Assembly: GCA_963789255.1 (NCBI GenBank)
Contig: CAWBJW010000002.1
Location: forward strand, 124,001-188,000
DNA from: DATARH01 sp963789255
GTDB lineage: Bacteria > Pseudomonadota > Alphaproteobacteria > ATCC43930 > CGMCC-115725
Direction of reading: 5' to 3'
DNA: 64,000 bases
Within the stretch, counting starts at the first letter, position 1, and every line of letters begins with the position of its first letter. The notes beneath the pieces were generated by a model. That model was not told the DNA's origin and searched no databases. It saw only the letters and a program-made list of their open reading frames with translations. Position numbers and translations under genes: made by a program. This document shows, piece by piece, positions 34,371 through 42,980 of this stretch.

Positions 34371-34837
34371 GTGACGAGTTGCGCGAGTTTTATCAGGACA
34401 TTATCCTCGATCATGGCCGCCACCCGCGCAATTTCCATGCGCTTCCTCACCCGACGCATCTGGCGCGCGGCCACAACCCCTTATGCGGCGACCGGATCAC
34501 GGTCTATCTCGCGATCGAGGGCGACAGGATCGCCGATGTCAGTTTCGAGGGGCGCGGCTGCGCGATCTCGACCGCGGCAGCCTCGCTGATGACCGAGGTG
34601 CTGAAAGGAAAGACGCTCGACGAGGCGCGCCGATTATTCGCGCAATTCCATGCCAAGGTGACCGGCGGCCCGGCCGAAGAGCTGCCCGAGGCGCTGCAGG
34701 AGGATGCCGAACGGCTTGAGCCGCTGACCGGGGTCAAGGCCTATCCGGTGCGGGTCAAATGCGCCACCCTGCCGTGGCATGCCTTCGAGGCGGCGCTCAA
34801 ATCGGGCCTCGCCGGCGATACCGTCAGGACGGAGTAA
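34367..34837 (+). CDS. sufU: SufU-type Fe-S scaffold / sulfur-transfer protein
   Basis: A zinc-dependent IscU-like protein, it accepts persulfide sulfur from SufS. Cysteines C40 (PLCGDR, with D42), C65 (GRGCAIS) and C132 (VKCATLPW) match the metal-binding triad plus aspartate of SufU. The insertion before the last cysteine distinguishes SufU from IscU and is present. It is 156 residues with an intact frame, overlapping the sufS stop by 4 bp. No sufE or sufA gene is in the window, consistent with a SufS-SufU type system. Confidence 0.93.
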   Translation: MSDELREFYQDIILDHGRHPRNFHALPHPTHLARGHNPLCGDRITVYLAIEGDRIADVSFEGRGCAISTAAASLMTEVLKGKTLDEARRLFAQFHAKVTGGPAEELPEALQEDAERLEPLTGVKAYPVRVKCATLPWHAFEAALKSGLAGDTVRTE

Positions 34838-34863
34838 CGGCGATGCTGCAATGTCGCATCGCG

Positions 34864-34972
34864 TGGTTCGAGACGCCGCCTGCGGCGGCTCCTCACCGTG
34901 AGGGAATTCTTTGATGGCGTCAAAAAAGACCGTCATCCTGAGGAGGCGCGAAGCGCCGTCTCGAAGGACGCA
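34864..34972. repeat. Second inverted pair of the dispersed CTGAGGAGGCGC repeat
   Basis: The right copy (34931-34972) shares about 38 identical bases with 27629-27671, from ATCCTGAGGAGGCG to CTCGAAGGACGCAC. The left copy (about 34864-34904, TTCGAGACGCCGCC...GGCTCCTCACCGTGAGG) is a diverged inverted partner. Together they fill the sufU-sufT gap. In-frame start codons exist within it upstream of sufT but give no family similarity. Confidence 0.85.
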
Positions 34973-35002
34973 CGGCAAAAGACCAGCGTCGGAGTAGCCG
35001 GG

Positions 35003-35398
35003 ATGGCGAGCGAACAGGATCGCGACTATTTCGATTTCGCGCCGGAACCGCCGGCCGAAACGGAGGGCGTCGAACGCCCCGAAGGCGCCGACGACCCGGC
35101 GCTGCTGGAGCCGGTGCTCGAAGCCCTCAAAACCGTGCGCGACCCCGAGATCCCGGTCAACCTGGTCGATCTCGGGCTGATCTATGAGCTGGTCGTCAAG
35201 GAGGGCGGCATCGTCTATGTCGAGATGACGCTGACCACCCCGGCCTGCCCGGTCGCGCAAAGCATGCCGGGCGAGGTCGAAGCCGCAATCAGCGCGGTCC
35301 CCGGGGTCAGCGAGGCGCGGGTCAAGCTGGTCTGGTCGCCCGCGTGGGATCAGGAGCGGATGAGCGAGGCAGCCCGGCTCGAACTCGGGCTGATGTGA
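35003..35398 (+). CDS. sufT: SufT / MIP18-family Fe-S maturation protein
   Basis: SufT-type DUF59 proteins assist Fe-S target maturation. After an acidic N-terminal stretch, the domain reads VLEALKTVRDPEIPVNLVDLGLIYEL, then VEMTLTTPACPVAQSMPGEV with the conserved cysteine, and VKLVWSPAWDQERMSEAARLELG. ATG 35003 is chosen because the longer frame to 34898 would translate the repeat. It closes the suf operon; 54 bp separate it from a convergent methyltransferase gene. Confidence 0.92.
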   Translation: MASEQDRDYFDFAPEPPAETEGVERPEGADDPALLEPVLEALKTVRDPEIPVNLVDLGLIYELVVKEGGIVYVEMTLTTPACPVAQSMPGEVEAAISAVPGVSEARVKLVWSPAWDQERMSEAARLELGLM

Positions 35399-35452
35399 GC
35401 CGCCGCGGACGCCCGAGCGGCTGAAGCGCTCCAGAAAGCGCATCTCCCGGCA

Positions 35453-36343
35453 CTACCCCTGCGGCTTCAGCGCGTCGGCGAGGCGGGTCGTGGCGCTGCC
35501 GCGGGGCAGCGGCTGCGGCTGGCTCGGATGCGGCGCCCAGCCGCACAGAAAGAGGATCTCGAAGCTCGCCGGGATCCGCCCGGCATCGTCGCCGAAGCGC
35601 TCGGCATAGAGGAGCGCGGCCCGCGCCAGGGTCGCGCGGCGCAATCCGCCACGGCGGCGGGCGGCGAGCGCGTTGGTCTCGCCCATGCCGCGCAGATCGC
35701 GCAGCAAGGCCGGCATGTCCGGATAGGTGACCGTGATCGTCTCGCTGTCGGCGACCGGCAGGGCAAACCCGGCCCGCTGCAACAGCGCGGCGGCATCGGC
35801 CAGCTCGATCGCCGGCGACACCCGAGGGCTGACCCCGCCCTCCTCGGCCAACTCCGCCTCGAACAGCACCGTGCGCAATTCGACGAGGGTGCTGCCGCCG
35901 AACATCGCGGCGAGCAGCAGCCCGTCGGGCTTCAGCGCTCGGCGCAGCTGGACCAGGGCTCCGGGCAAATCGGCGGTCCAATGCAGGGCCAAGGTGCTGG
36001 CGATCAGGTCGAAGCTCGCATCGCGGAACGGCACCAGCTCGGGGTCGGCGGCGACGCGCGGCCCCGGCGCGCGGACAAGAAAATTCGTCGCCGGCTCGGC
36101 GGCGACGACGCACGCCGTGCCGTGCCGCGCGGCGAGGGCGCGGGCGAGCCCGCCGTCGCGGGCGCCGAGATCGAGCGCCACGGCAAATTCCCGGTTGACG
36201 ACATCGAGCCGGTCGATCAGCCGCTCGGCGATCTCGACATGGAGAAAATCGACCGCGCCCCCCGCAAGCCCCTGGCGCGCCGCGCGCTCGCGGTGACGGC
36301 GCCAGGCGCGGCGGTCGAAGAGCGCGGTCGCGGAATGATTCAT
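35453..36343 (-). CDS. SAM-dependent methyltransferase, BioC/NDUFAF5-like
   Basis: A class I methyltransferase fold is visible: ALDLGARDGGLARALAARHG (motif I), VAAEPA (motif II), DLIASTLALHW (motif IV region) and LKPDGLLLAAMFGG (motif VI). The N-terminal LFDRRAWRRHRERAA segment and the WTADLPGALVQLRRALKPDG block resemble alphaproteobacterial homologues of the complex I assembly factor NDUFAF5, some members of which hydroxylate rather than methylate. The start at 36343 (MNHSATALFDR) avoids overlap with the divergent comF-like gene. The substrate cannot be read from sequence. Confidence 0.82.
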   Translation of the reverse strand: MNHSATALFDRRAWRRHRERAARQGLAGGAVDFLHVEIAERLIDRLDVVNREFAVALDLGARDGGLARALAARHGTACVVAAEPATNFLVRAPGPRVAADPELVPFRDASFDLIASTLALHWTADLPGALVQLRRALKPDGLLLAAMFGGSTLVELRTVLFEAELAEEGGVSPRVSPAIELADAAALLQRAGFALPVADSETITVTYPDMPALLRDLRGMGETNALAARRRGGLRRATLARAALLYAERFGDDAGRIPASFEILFLCGWAPHPSQPQPLPRGSATTRLADALKPQG

Positions 36344-36396
36344 TTCGACGTTGAGGCCTATTGACGGGCGCGGGCGCGATCCGATGATGGGCGGCG

Positions 36397-37158
36397 ATGC
36401 AGCTCCCGGCAACCCTGCCCGCCCGGTTTCGCCACGTGGCCCGCCGGGTCGGCCGCGCCCTGGTCAACGGCGTCCTGCCGCCGCGCTGCCTCGCCTGCGG
36501 CACCGCGGTTGACGAGCCGGATGCGCTGTGCGCCCCGTGCTGGGCGGCGATCAGCTTTTTCGCCCCGCCCTGGTGCGCGGTCTGCGGCCTGCCGTTCCCG
36601 CATCCGATGGGCGAGGGTGCGGTGTGTGCGGAATGCGCGCGCGAGCGGACGAGCTGGGACCGGGCGCGCGCGGTATTGCGCTACGACCGGCACAGCCGGC
36701 AGCTGGTGCTGGCGCTGAAATACGACCGCACTCATCTGGCGCGGGCGCTCGGAAGCTGGATGCGCCGGGCCGGCGGCGAGATCCTCGATGAAGCCGACCT
36801 GATCGTCCCGGTGCCGCTGCATTGGACGCGGCTGTTCGCCCGGCGCTACAACCAGGCCGGCCTCCTGGCGCACGCGATCCACGCCGCCGGCGGCCCGCCG
36901 GTCGCGCCGGACTGGCTGATCCGACGCCGGCGCACGCCCTCGCAAGGCCGGCTCGGCCCCGCGGCGCGGGCGCGCAACGTCCGCGGCGCCTTCGCGCTGC
37001 GGCCCGGGCGCAATGTCAGGGGCAAGCGGATCGTCATCGTCAACGATGTGCTGACGACCGGGGCGACGGTTGAGGAATGCGCCCGGGTGCTGCGCCGCGA
37101 AGGCGCCGCCTTCGTCGGCGTCCTGACCCTGGCGCGGGCCTTGCGCGCGGGAGGGTAA
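36397..37158 (+). CDS. ComF-family phosphoribosyltransferase-like protein
   Basis: ComF homologues are linked to DNA uptake and recombination in transformable bacteria, but many have no tested role. An N-terminal zinc-finger region with paired cysteines (PPRCLACG, LCAPCW, WCAVCGLPF, VCAECA) precedes the phosphoribosyltransferase fold with the PRPP-loop VIVNDVLTTGATVEEC and the family motif RYNQAGLLA. The frame is intact at 253 residues. It is divergent from the methyltransferase gene with 53 bp between starts. Confidence 0.9.
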   Translation: MQLPATLPARFRHVARRVGRALVNGVLPPRCLACGTAVDEPDALCAPCWAAISFFAPPWCAVCGLPFPHPMGEGAVCAECARERTSWDRARAVLRYDRHSRQLVLALKYDRTHLARALGSWMRRAGGEILDEADLIVPVPLHWTRLFARRYNQAGLLAHAIHAAGGPPVAPDWLIRRRRTPSQGRLGPAARARNVRGAFALRPGRNVRGKRIVIVNDVLTTGATVEECARVLRREGAAFVGVLTLARALRAGG

Positions 37159-37200
37159 TATCCCCGCCCCGCCGCAAGGGCTGCGCGCGTTGCTCGCCCG

Positions 37201-38298
37201 TCAATAGGTCTCGCGCGGCAGATCGAGATGCGGGAACGGGCTGTGGACATGCGCCGGCACCACCGGCCGCGCCCCGCGAATGTAGGATTTGTCGAGCTCG
37301 CCGTAGTTGTTGACGCCGAGCAGCGAGAGGCAGATGCGGATCTCGTCTTCGAGGATCTCGAAGAGGCGCACCACGCCCAGCCCGCCGGCGGCGGCGAGCC
37401 CGTAGACGTAAAGCCGGCCGACGACGACCGCATCGGCGCCGAGCACGATCGCCTTGACGACATCGGTGCCGCGGGTGATCGAGCCGTCAACCATGACGCG
37501 GGCACGCCCGCCGACCGCCTCGACGACTTCCGGCAAGACCTCGATCGAGCCGACCCCCTGGTCGAGCTGGCGCCCGCCATGGTTCGACACATAGACGCAA
37601 TCGACCCCGTGCTCGACCGCGATCCTGGCGTCCTCGGCGGTGGCGATGCCCTTGATGATCAGCGGGATGTCGAAATTCTTCTTGATCCGTGCGATGTCGT
37701 GCCAATTGAAGCGCGCCTGATAGATCCGCGCGTCGTCGACCCGCACGCGGCGCCGCTGGTGGCGCTTGGCGATGTCGCGCTCGCGCCGGCTGTAGCTGTC
37801 GGTATCGACGGTCAGGCAGAAGGCCGCGTAGCCCTGGTCGATCGCGCGCCGCACATGGTCGTCGACCCAGGCCGCGTCGCCGCGCACGTAGAGCTGGAAG
37901 ATCCGGAACCCGTCGGGTGCGGCCGCGGCGGTCTTGTCGAGCCCCGGATCGGAGACCGAGGAGAGGATCATGCCGTTGCCGAAATCACGGGTCGCCGCGG
38001 CGACGGTGGCGCCGCCGCCGGGTTCGAAGTTCTGCAGCGAACCGACCGGCGCGCACAGCACCGGGATGCGCAAGCGACGGCCGAACAGGGCGCGGCTGCA
38101 ATCGACGTTCGACACGTCGCGCAACACCCGCGGACGGAAGCCGATCGTATCGAGCGCCAGGCGGTTGCGCGCCAGCGTCGTCTCGGTCTCCGAGCCGCCG
38201 ATCAGATAATCCCAATTGTTGCGGTCGAGGTTCTGGCGCGCGACCTTGACGAACTCGTGCAGGTTCTGGAAGCGCTCTTGCAGATAATCGTCGGACAT
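37201..38298 (-). CDS. FMN-dependent alpha-hydroxy-acid dehydrogenase/oxidase (LldD-like)
   Basis: It oxidises an L-2-hydroxy acid (lactate, mandelate or glycolate class) with FMN in a TIM barrel. The catalytic histidine sits in YVSNHGGRQLD, with VMVDGSITRGTDVVKAI and GADAVVVGRLYVYGL for phosphate and FMN binding, and the FMN lysine in PLIIKGI. The 365-residue length is typical. There is no membrane-anchoring loop obvious enough to call a quinone-linked LldD, so an oxidase or monooxygenase remains possible. It is divergent from a D-2-hydroxyacid dehydrogenase gene across about 160 bp. Confidence 0.88.
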   Translation of the reverse strand: MSDDYLQERFQNLHEFVKVARQNLDRNNWDYLIGGSETETTLARNRLALDTIGFRPRVLRDVSNVDCSRALFGRRLRIPVLCAPVGSLQNFEPGGGATVAAATRDFGNGMILSSVSDPGLDKTAAAAPDGFRIFQLYVRGDAAWVDDHVRRAIDQGYAAFCLTVDTDSYSRRERDIAKRHQRRRVRVDDARIYQARFNWHDIARIKKNFDIPLIIKGIATAEDARIAVEHGVDCVYVSNHGGRQLDQGVGSIEVLPEVVEAVGGRARVMVDGSITRGTDVVKAIVLGADAVVVGRLYVYGLAAAGGLGVVRLFEILEDEIRICLSLLGVNNYGELDKSYIRGARPVVPAHVHSPFPHLDLPRETY

Positions 38299-38461
38299 CG
38301 CCGCCTCTTATGGTGAATTGCGACGGGACCCTAGCGGAGCCGCCGCGCAGCGGCAACCGGCGGTAATCAAGCGTGCCTTGCGACATTGCTATTGGGCAGC
38401 CTCGCTTGCTATCGCTACGATAGGCTCTCGACGACAACCCCGCGAAGAGGAGACGCCCCTA

Positions 38462-39433
38462 GTGCCCCACCACATTCTCACCCCGAACACCCATTCCGAA
38501 GAAACCCTGGCGATCGCCCATGACCTGATCCCCGACGGCTACGAGCTGGTCACCGCGCCGCACGGCCGCCCGGAGTTCTGGGAATTGCTCAAGGACACCG
38601 AATTCTATATCGGCGCCGGCCAGTACAAGCACGGCCCGGAGTTCTACAACCAGGCGCCGAAGCTGAAGCTGGTGCAGACCTTGAGCGCCGGCTACAACAC
38701 CTACGATCTCAACGCCGCGCGCGCCGCCGGCGTGCCGATCTGCAACAATGGCGGCGCCAATGCGACCGCCGTCGCCGAGCATGCCCTGATGCTGATGCTC
38801 GCCGTCTCGCGCCGGCTGATCTGGCTGCATGACGGCGTCGTTTCCGGGCGCTGGCGCGGCAACGACTTCAACGCGGCAAAGCTCTACGAGCTCGAGGACA
38901 AGACCCTCGGCATCGTCGGGCTCGGCAATATCGGCAAGAAGGTCGCCCGCCGTGCCAAGGCCTTCGACATGCGCATCCAGTATTACGACATCAACCGGCT
39001 GACCGGCGACCAGGAGGATGCGCTCGGAGTTCGTTTCGCGCTGTTCCCCGAACTGTTGAAGACCTCGGACATCGTCAGCCTGCACGTGCCGCTCGACCTG
39101 TCGACGCACAATCTGATCGGCGAGCGCGAGCTGTCGCTGATGAAGCCGACGGCGATCCTGATCAACACCTGCCGCGGCCCGGTGGTCGACGAGGTGGCGC
39201 TCTACAACGCGCTCAGCAACGAGGGCATCATGGCCGCCGGCCTCGACGTCATGGTCGAAGAGCCGCCCAAGCCCGATCACCAGCTGTTCACGCTGAAGAA
39301 TGCGATCTTCAGCCCGCACGCCGCCGGCCCGACCTGGGACAACCACTGGAAGCGCTGGCGCAACGCCTTCGACAATTGCCAGCGCGTCGCCCGTGGGCAA
39401 AAGGCATTCTGGATCGTCCCCGAGCTGCGATAA
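38462..39433 (+). CDS. NAD(P)-dependent D-2-hydroxyacid dehydrogenase
   Basis: It is a D-isomer-specific 2-hydroxyacid dehydrogenase-family enzyme. The Rossmann motif GIVGLGNIGKKVARRAKAFDM, the catalytic arginine region (INTCRGPVVDE), the glutamate region (LDVMVEEPPKPDH) and the catalytic histidine (FSPHAAGPTW) are all present. GTG 38462 is preferred as start because GAAGAGGAG lies about 11 bases upstream and the longer frame has no similarity. Substrate (glyoxylate, hydroxypyruvate, phosphonoacid or other) is undetermined. With the divergent LldD-like gene it could interconvert L- and D-hydroxy acids through a keto acid, which is inference. Confidence 0.88.
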   Translation: MPHHILTPNTHSEETLAIAHDLIPDGYELVTAPHGRPEFWELLKDTEFYIGAGQYKHGPEFYNQAPKLKLVQTLSAGYNTYDLNAARAAGVPICNNGGANATAVAEHALMLMLAVSRRLIWLHDGVVSGRWRGNDFNAAKLYELEDKTLGIVGLGNIGKKVARRAKAFDMRIQYYDINRLTGDQEDALGVRFALFPELLKTSDIVSLHVPLDLSTHNLIGERELSLMKPTAILINTCRGPVVDEVALYNALSNEGIMAAGLDVMVEEPPKPDHQLFTLKNAIFSPHAAGPTWDNHWKRWRNAFDNCQRVARGQKAFWIVPELR

Positions 39434-39438
39434 ATCGA

Positions 39439-39523
39439 TATAACCACGGAGGCACGGAGGACACGGAGAAAAGACGTATCAGTTTCGCACTGAAGTTCAT
39501 CCTCGGTGCTCTCCGTGGTGAAC
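39439..39523. repeat. Inverted repeat of the CCACGGAG class
   Basis: The left arm (TAACCACGGAGGCACGG with a following ACACGGAG direct repeat, 39441-39468) is complementary to the right arm CTCCGTGGTGA (39511-39521). It resembles a dispersed repeat seen in many bacterial genomes. It nearly fills the gap before the SnoaL-like gene. Confidence 0.75.
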
Positions 39524-39542
39524 CTTTTTGCGGGGACCGCCA

Positions 39543-40040
39543 ATGACCGGCCGCAATCCGCAGACGCTCGACGAGGCCCGCGCCTTCGTCGCGCATGTCC
39601 AGTCGCTGTTCATGCCGTGGAACATCCCGGCCCTGATCGCCGGCTTCACCGAGGATTGCGTCGTCCGCTTCGGCGACCTCGCGGAATTTCGCGGCAAGGC
39701 GGCGCTCGAACAGCTGTTCCGCAGCCGCAGCGAGCGCCAGCAGGATTATCGCCTGAAGAAGGAATTGCGGGCGCTCTCGGGCGACACGATCGCCAATTAC
39801 TGGGAAGGCGAATGGCAGGACCGCGCCACCGGCAAGCGGATGGCCGGGCGCGGGGTCGAAATCTGGCTGATGCGCGAAGGCAGGATCGCGGTCTGGGAAG
39901 CCGCGTTCAATTTCAACGAAGCCGGCAAGCCGAGCGCGATGGGGCTGACCTGGTGGTCAAAATCACACGCCTCAGTCCGCCCGCTGGGCGGGAGCGGTGC
40001 CCCCGTGTGCGCGGCGGGTCGGAGTGTAAGTTGCGTTTGA
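39543..40040 (+). CDS. SnoaL/NTF2-fold protein, DUF1348-like
   Basis: A small soluble alpha+beta barrel protein of unknown function. The pattern FTEDCVVRFGDLAEFRGKAALEQLFRSR, followed by YWEGEWQDRATGKRMAGRGVEIW and IAVWEAAFNF, matches the DUF1348/nuclear transport factor 2 fold. ATG 39543 is the first normal start. The last 20 or so residues after WWSKS are encoded by a hairpin-rich stretch (CCGCCCGCTGGGCGGG at 39978-39993) and are probably not part of the domain. Confidence 0.75.
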   Translation: MTGRNPQTLDEARAFVAHVQSLFMPWNIPALIAGFTEDCVVRFGDLAEFRGKAALEQLFRSRSERQQDYRLKKELRALSGDTIANYWEGEWQDRATGKRMAGRGVEIWLMREGRIAVWEAAFNFNEAGKPSAMGLTWWSKSHASVRPLGGSGAPVCAAGRSVSCV

Positions 40041-40166
40041 CCTACGTCAATGAAGGGCGCGTCCCTTCGGCTTAGTGAGGGTCGGTCGCCGCCTGCTGTC
40101 AAATGGACCTCCTGCAGCAAGTGGCCGATCGAGAGGATTTCGATAATGATGACGGGAAGGCAAGAA

Positions 40167-40451
40167 ATGGCCAAGTCCGGGTTAGGGAAGTCAAACAGGT
40201 TCTATCAAAGCCCCGTTCTGAGGGATGAGGAATGGGACCGAGCGAAGCAGGCCCCGTGGTGGCTGATGGTATTGGTCTTAGCGATTGTCGGGGTAGCGTT
40301 CTTCGTCGGGGTTTATGCCGGCAAGCCTTTCAGCGAGGCCGGTTGGATCGTCGGCGTTATGACGATCGTGATCTATATGGGTCTAAGCTGGCTTCGGCGC
40401 CGCCGGGCGCGGCGACGACTCCGCGAAGTCCACGGACAAGCCGCTCCCTGA
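40167..40451 (+). CDS. Small membrane protein of 94 residues, unknown
   Basis: Two adjacent hydrophobic segments (about residues 31-48 WWLMVLVLAIVGVAFFVG and 58-74 AGWIVGVMTIVIYMGLSW) are followed by an Arg-rich cytosolic tail (RRRRARRRLREV). ATG 40167 has GGAAGG about ten bases upstream; earlier in-frame starts give no support. Base composition is lower in GC than the flanks and similar to the next gene, suggesting both belong to an acquired patch. No function can be assigned. Confidence 0.6.
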   Translation: MAKSGLGKSNRFYQSPVLRDEEWDRAKQAPWWLMVLVLAIVGVAFFVGVYAGKPFSEAGWIVGVMTIVIYMGLSWLRRRRARRRLREVHGQAAP

Positions 40452-40556
40452 TCGAAACCATAGGGCGCCGGACGCTCTGTTCCACGTACATTCCTTAACC
40501 CAGCCACAACGTGAGATAAAGTCACCATCGAATAACAACGGCAACGATGCAGGGCC

Positions 40557-41417
40557 ATGAGTTCGGATGCGCAAAGGCATGGCCTCCACCTCTCGGGCGA
40601 CGAACTGATCGATTCGCTGGCGGGCGGGTGGACCAAACCATCCCCCGGGCGCATGTTCGACCCTGGCGTAGCTGCGATAAGACCGCCTATTGCGGGATCG
40701 AACACGGTTGATCACGATGCCGCCGTGGCAGACGCAGCACCACAGATCGGCCGTTACCCGGAAAACGGAGACCGGCGCGAGCCCAAAGGGTATCACCCGC
40801 TCGATTCCGTATGGTATGGTGAGGAAGATGCCGAACTTATAGAGCAATTTCTCGCATTCTATCCTCGTAGCGAGCCGCGCCTCATTCTCGATGCGACGGT
40901 CAACGGGGCTCGATTCTGGCGGGGAAGTTCTCGGCCGGTAATTGGCCTGGATATTGACGCCCGGCACCGCCCGGACATTTGTGGAGACGATGCCCGGCTT
41001 CCGTTCGCGCCCGACGCTTTCGATGTAGTTGTTTACGATCCCCCACACATTCCAAACCAGGGGCGCGATCAATCAAAGGACTTTAATACCCGCTTCGGGC
41101 TAGGCGCGCGATCTCGAAAGGAAAATAGCTATAGCTTTGCTCACACATACCCGGCTTTCATGAGTGAAGCATGGCGAGTATTAACAGAAGAAGGGCTTAT
41201 TCTCTGCAAAATCGTAGATTACATCCATAACCACCGGTATCAGTGGGCCCATATCGATCTGATTCGGGCTGGGCAAGAAGCTGGCTTTACCGCGTGTGAT
41301 TGCATAATAAAGGCCCGCAAGGGACCGATTATCGATCCGAAATGGAAGACCGCGCATCACTCGCGCCGACAACATTCCTATTGGATCATCTTCCGCAAGT
41401 CGAACCGATGCGAGTGA
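40557..41417 (+). CDS. DNA/RNA methylase-like protein with DPPH motif, probably acquired
   Basis: Residues about 105-190 look like a class I SAM-dependent methyltransferase: LILDATVNGARFW (motif I-like), VIGLDID (acidic strand 2) and a catalytic loop VVVYDPPHIPN, the D/N-PP-Y/F/H type found in amino-group methylases of DNA. The region around residues 210-275 resembles other orphan DNA methylases. The N-terminal 90 residues are unassigned. Codons are A/T-ending far more often than in neighbours, pointing to transfer. No restriction enzyme gene is adjacent, so this would be an orphan enzyme, perhaps of phage origin. Target and activity are unknown. Confidence 0.62.
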   Translation: MSSDAQRHGLHLSGDELIDSLAGGWTKPSPGRMFDPGVAAIRPPIAGSNTVDHDAAVADAAPQIGRYPENGDRREPKGYHPLDSVWYGEEDAELIEQFLAFYPRSEPRLILDATVNGARFWRGSSRPVIGLDIDARHRPDICGDDARLPFAPDAFDVVVYDPPHIPNQGRDQSKDFNTRFGLGARSRKENSYSFAHTYPAFMSEAWRVLTEEGLILCKIVDYIHNHRYQWAHIDLIRAGQEAGFTACDCIIKARKGPIIDPKWKTAHHSRRQHSYWIIFRKSNRCE

Positions 41418-41418
41418 G

Positions 41419-41526
41419 TTAAACGTCGGGATCGGGATCGGGATCGGTGACAGTGCGCCCGATCGTCCGGAACTGCCGCCCGACCGGCAGGTCCTCATAG
41501 AAAAAGCCAAGCCCGACGGTTTCCAT
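41419..41526 (-). pseudogene. Truncated MaoC-like dehydratase, N-terminal remnant
   Basis: A 35-residue ORF (FYEDLPVGRQFRTIGRTVTD) matches the start of MaoC-family hydratase/dehydratases, then ends in a simple PDPDPDV tail encoded by GGGATC repeats at 41429-41448. The remaining 110 or more residues of the family are missing. The break coincides with the right edge of the lower-GC patch, so insertion or deletion there probably removed the gene's 3' part. It is divergent from the SDR gene, a frequent partner. Confidence 0.7.
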
Positions 41527-41616
41527 GTCGCCTCCCTTATCGCTGCGGCGCTGAAGCTGTATTAGCATCGCCCGATCGACGACACACGCCGGCGGAGTTG
41601 GCGCAGGGAGGACGGG

Positions 41617-42465
41617 ATGGAGCAGCGGGTCGCGATCGTCACGGGCGGATTGCGCGGCCTCGGCCGGTCGATGGCATTGGGGCTGGCGCGCGAGGGCTGC
41701 CGGGTCGCCGCAATCGGCCATATCGCCGGCGATGTTCCGGAGATGGAAGCCGCCGCGGCGGCGCTCGGCAATATCGGCGGCGCGGTGTGGCCGCTGGTCG
41801 CCGATTTGCGCGAGGCCGCGGAGTGCGACCGGGTCGTCGCCGCGACGCGCGACCGCTTCGGCCAGGTCAACATCCTGGTCAACAACGCCGGGCTGACCTT
41901 CACCTATATCGATCCGCCGCGCTTTCGCCGGCCGACCTTGCAGCATTTCTGGCAGGTGTCCGACGAGATCGTCGAAAACGTCATGCTGACCAACGTGCTG
42001 GCCGCCGACCGGCTGTCGCGGCGGGTGGCGGGGGCGATGGTCGAGGCCGGCTGGGGCCGCATCGTCAATGTGACGACCAAGCTCGATACGATGAACCGGG
42101 CCGGGACGCACCCCTACGGCGCCTCGAAAGCGGCGCTCGAGATGGCGACCGAGGTGTGGGCCAAGGAGGTCGAGGGCACCGGGCTGACGATCAACATCGT
42201 CAACCCCGGCGCCGGGGCCAACACGCCGGGCATGGCCGAGGAAATGCGCGCCATGAGCCGCGAGGGGCGCGCGGCGCGCCTCGTCGAGCCCGAGGAGATG
42301 GTGCCGCCGCTCCTCTATGTCGTGTCGCGCGAGGCCGACCGGGTCAACGGCTACCGCTTCGACGCCAATGCCTGGGACAAGGCGCTCCCGCCCGCCGAGG
42401 CCGCGCGCCGCGCCGGCCGGCCGGCCGGCTTCGTCCTGCACCCGGCGGCCGGGGATGCGAGTTAG
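41617..42465 (+). CDS. Short-chain dehydrogenase/reductase
   Basis: A classical SDR of 282 residues with the nucleotide-binding motif VTGGLRGLGRSMALG, the structural NNAG (ILVNNAGL), and the YxxxK active site in PYGASKAA. The usual serine position reads NVTTKLDTM, so the catalytic Ser is replaced or shifted to Thr. The long C-terminal part after NPGAGANTPGMAEEM extends beyond typical SDRs by about 30 residues. Substrate unknown. It may have worked with the truncated MaoC enzyme on acyl-CoA substrates. Confidence 0.87.
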   Translation: MEQRVAIVTGGLRGLGRSMALGLAREGCRVAAIGHIAGDVPEMEAAAAALGNIGGAVWPLVADLREAAECDRVVAATRDRFGQVNILVNNAGLTFTYIDPPRFRRPTLQHFWQVSDEIVENVMLTNVLAADRLSRRVAGAMVEAGWGRIVNVTTKLDTMNRAGTHPYGASKAALEMATEVWAKEVEGTGLTINIVNPGAGANTPGMAEEMRAMSREGRAARLVEPEEMVPPLLYVVSREADRVNGYRFDANAWDKALPPAEAARRAGRPAGFVLHPAAGDAS

Positions 42466-42475
42466 GCGGACCGCC

Positions 42476-42898
42476 TCACGGGACGATCTCGATATCGGCG
42501 AAGAAGAACGCGATCTCCTGCGCCGCGTTTTCCGGCAAATCCGAGCCGTGCACCGAATTGGCCTCGATCGACAGGGCGAAATCCTTGCGGATCGTGCCGG
42601 CGGCGGCCTTTGCCGGATCGGTCGCGCCCATCACCGCGCGGTTTTTCGCGACCGCATCCTCGCCCTCCAGGACCTGTACGACGACCGGGCCCGAACTCAT
42701 GAAGCCGACCAGGCTGCGGTAGAACGGGCGCTCGGCGTGCACGGCATAGAACCGCTCGGCCAACGCCTCGGTCAGCCGCATCCGCTTCTGCGCGATGATC
42801 CTGAGGCCGCTCTTCTCGAACCGGTCGTTGACCGCGCCGGTCAGGTTGCGCCGGGTCGCGTCCGGCTTGATGATCGACAGGGTACGCTCGATGGCCAT
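42476..42898 (-). CDS. ndk: Nucleoside diphosphate kinase
   Basis: It transfers the terminal phosphate of ATP to NDPs through a phosphohistidine. TLSIIKPDATRRN at the N-terminus and the active-site histidine in SIEANSVHGSD identify it, and 140 residues is the family length. It follows holC and pepA in the same minus-strand direction, with 82 bp between holC and ndk. Confidence 0.97.
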   Translation of the reverse strand: MAIERTLSIIKPDATRRNLTGAVNDRFEKSGLRIIAQKRMRLTEALAERFYAVHAERPFYRSLVGFMSSGPVVVQVLEGEDAVAKNRAVMGATDPAKAAAGTIRKDFALSIEANSVHGSDLPENAAQEIAFFFADIEIVP

Positions 42899-42980
42899 GG
42901 TCTCTCTCGGTCGGCAACGGGAAGGGCCGGGTTATAGCGAGGGGCCGGGCCAGCGGCAATCCGCGCCGCGGCGGAAGGCG

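Noticed and set aside
27559..34972. Repeated elements considered as a CRISPR array
   Set aside because: Copies are far apart, palindromic in long inverted pairs, and lack regular spacers or cas genes.
40557..41417. Restriction-modification system
   Set aside because: Only a methylase-like gene is present; no endonuclease or specificity subunit is adjacent.
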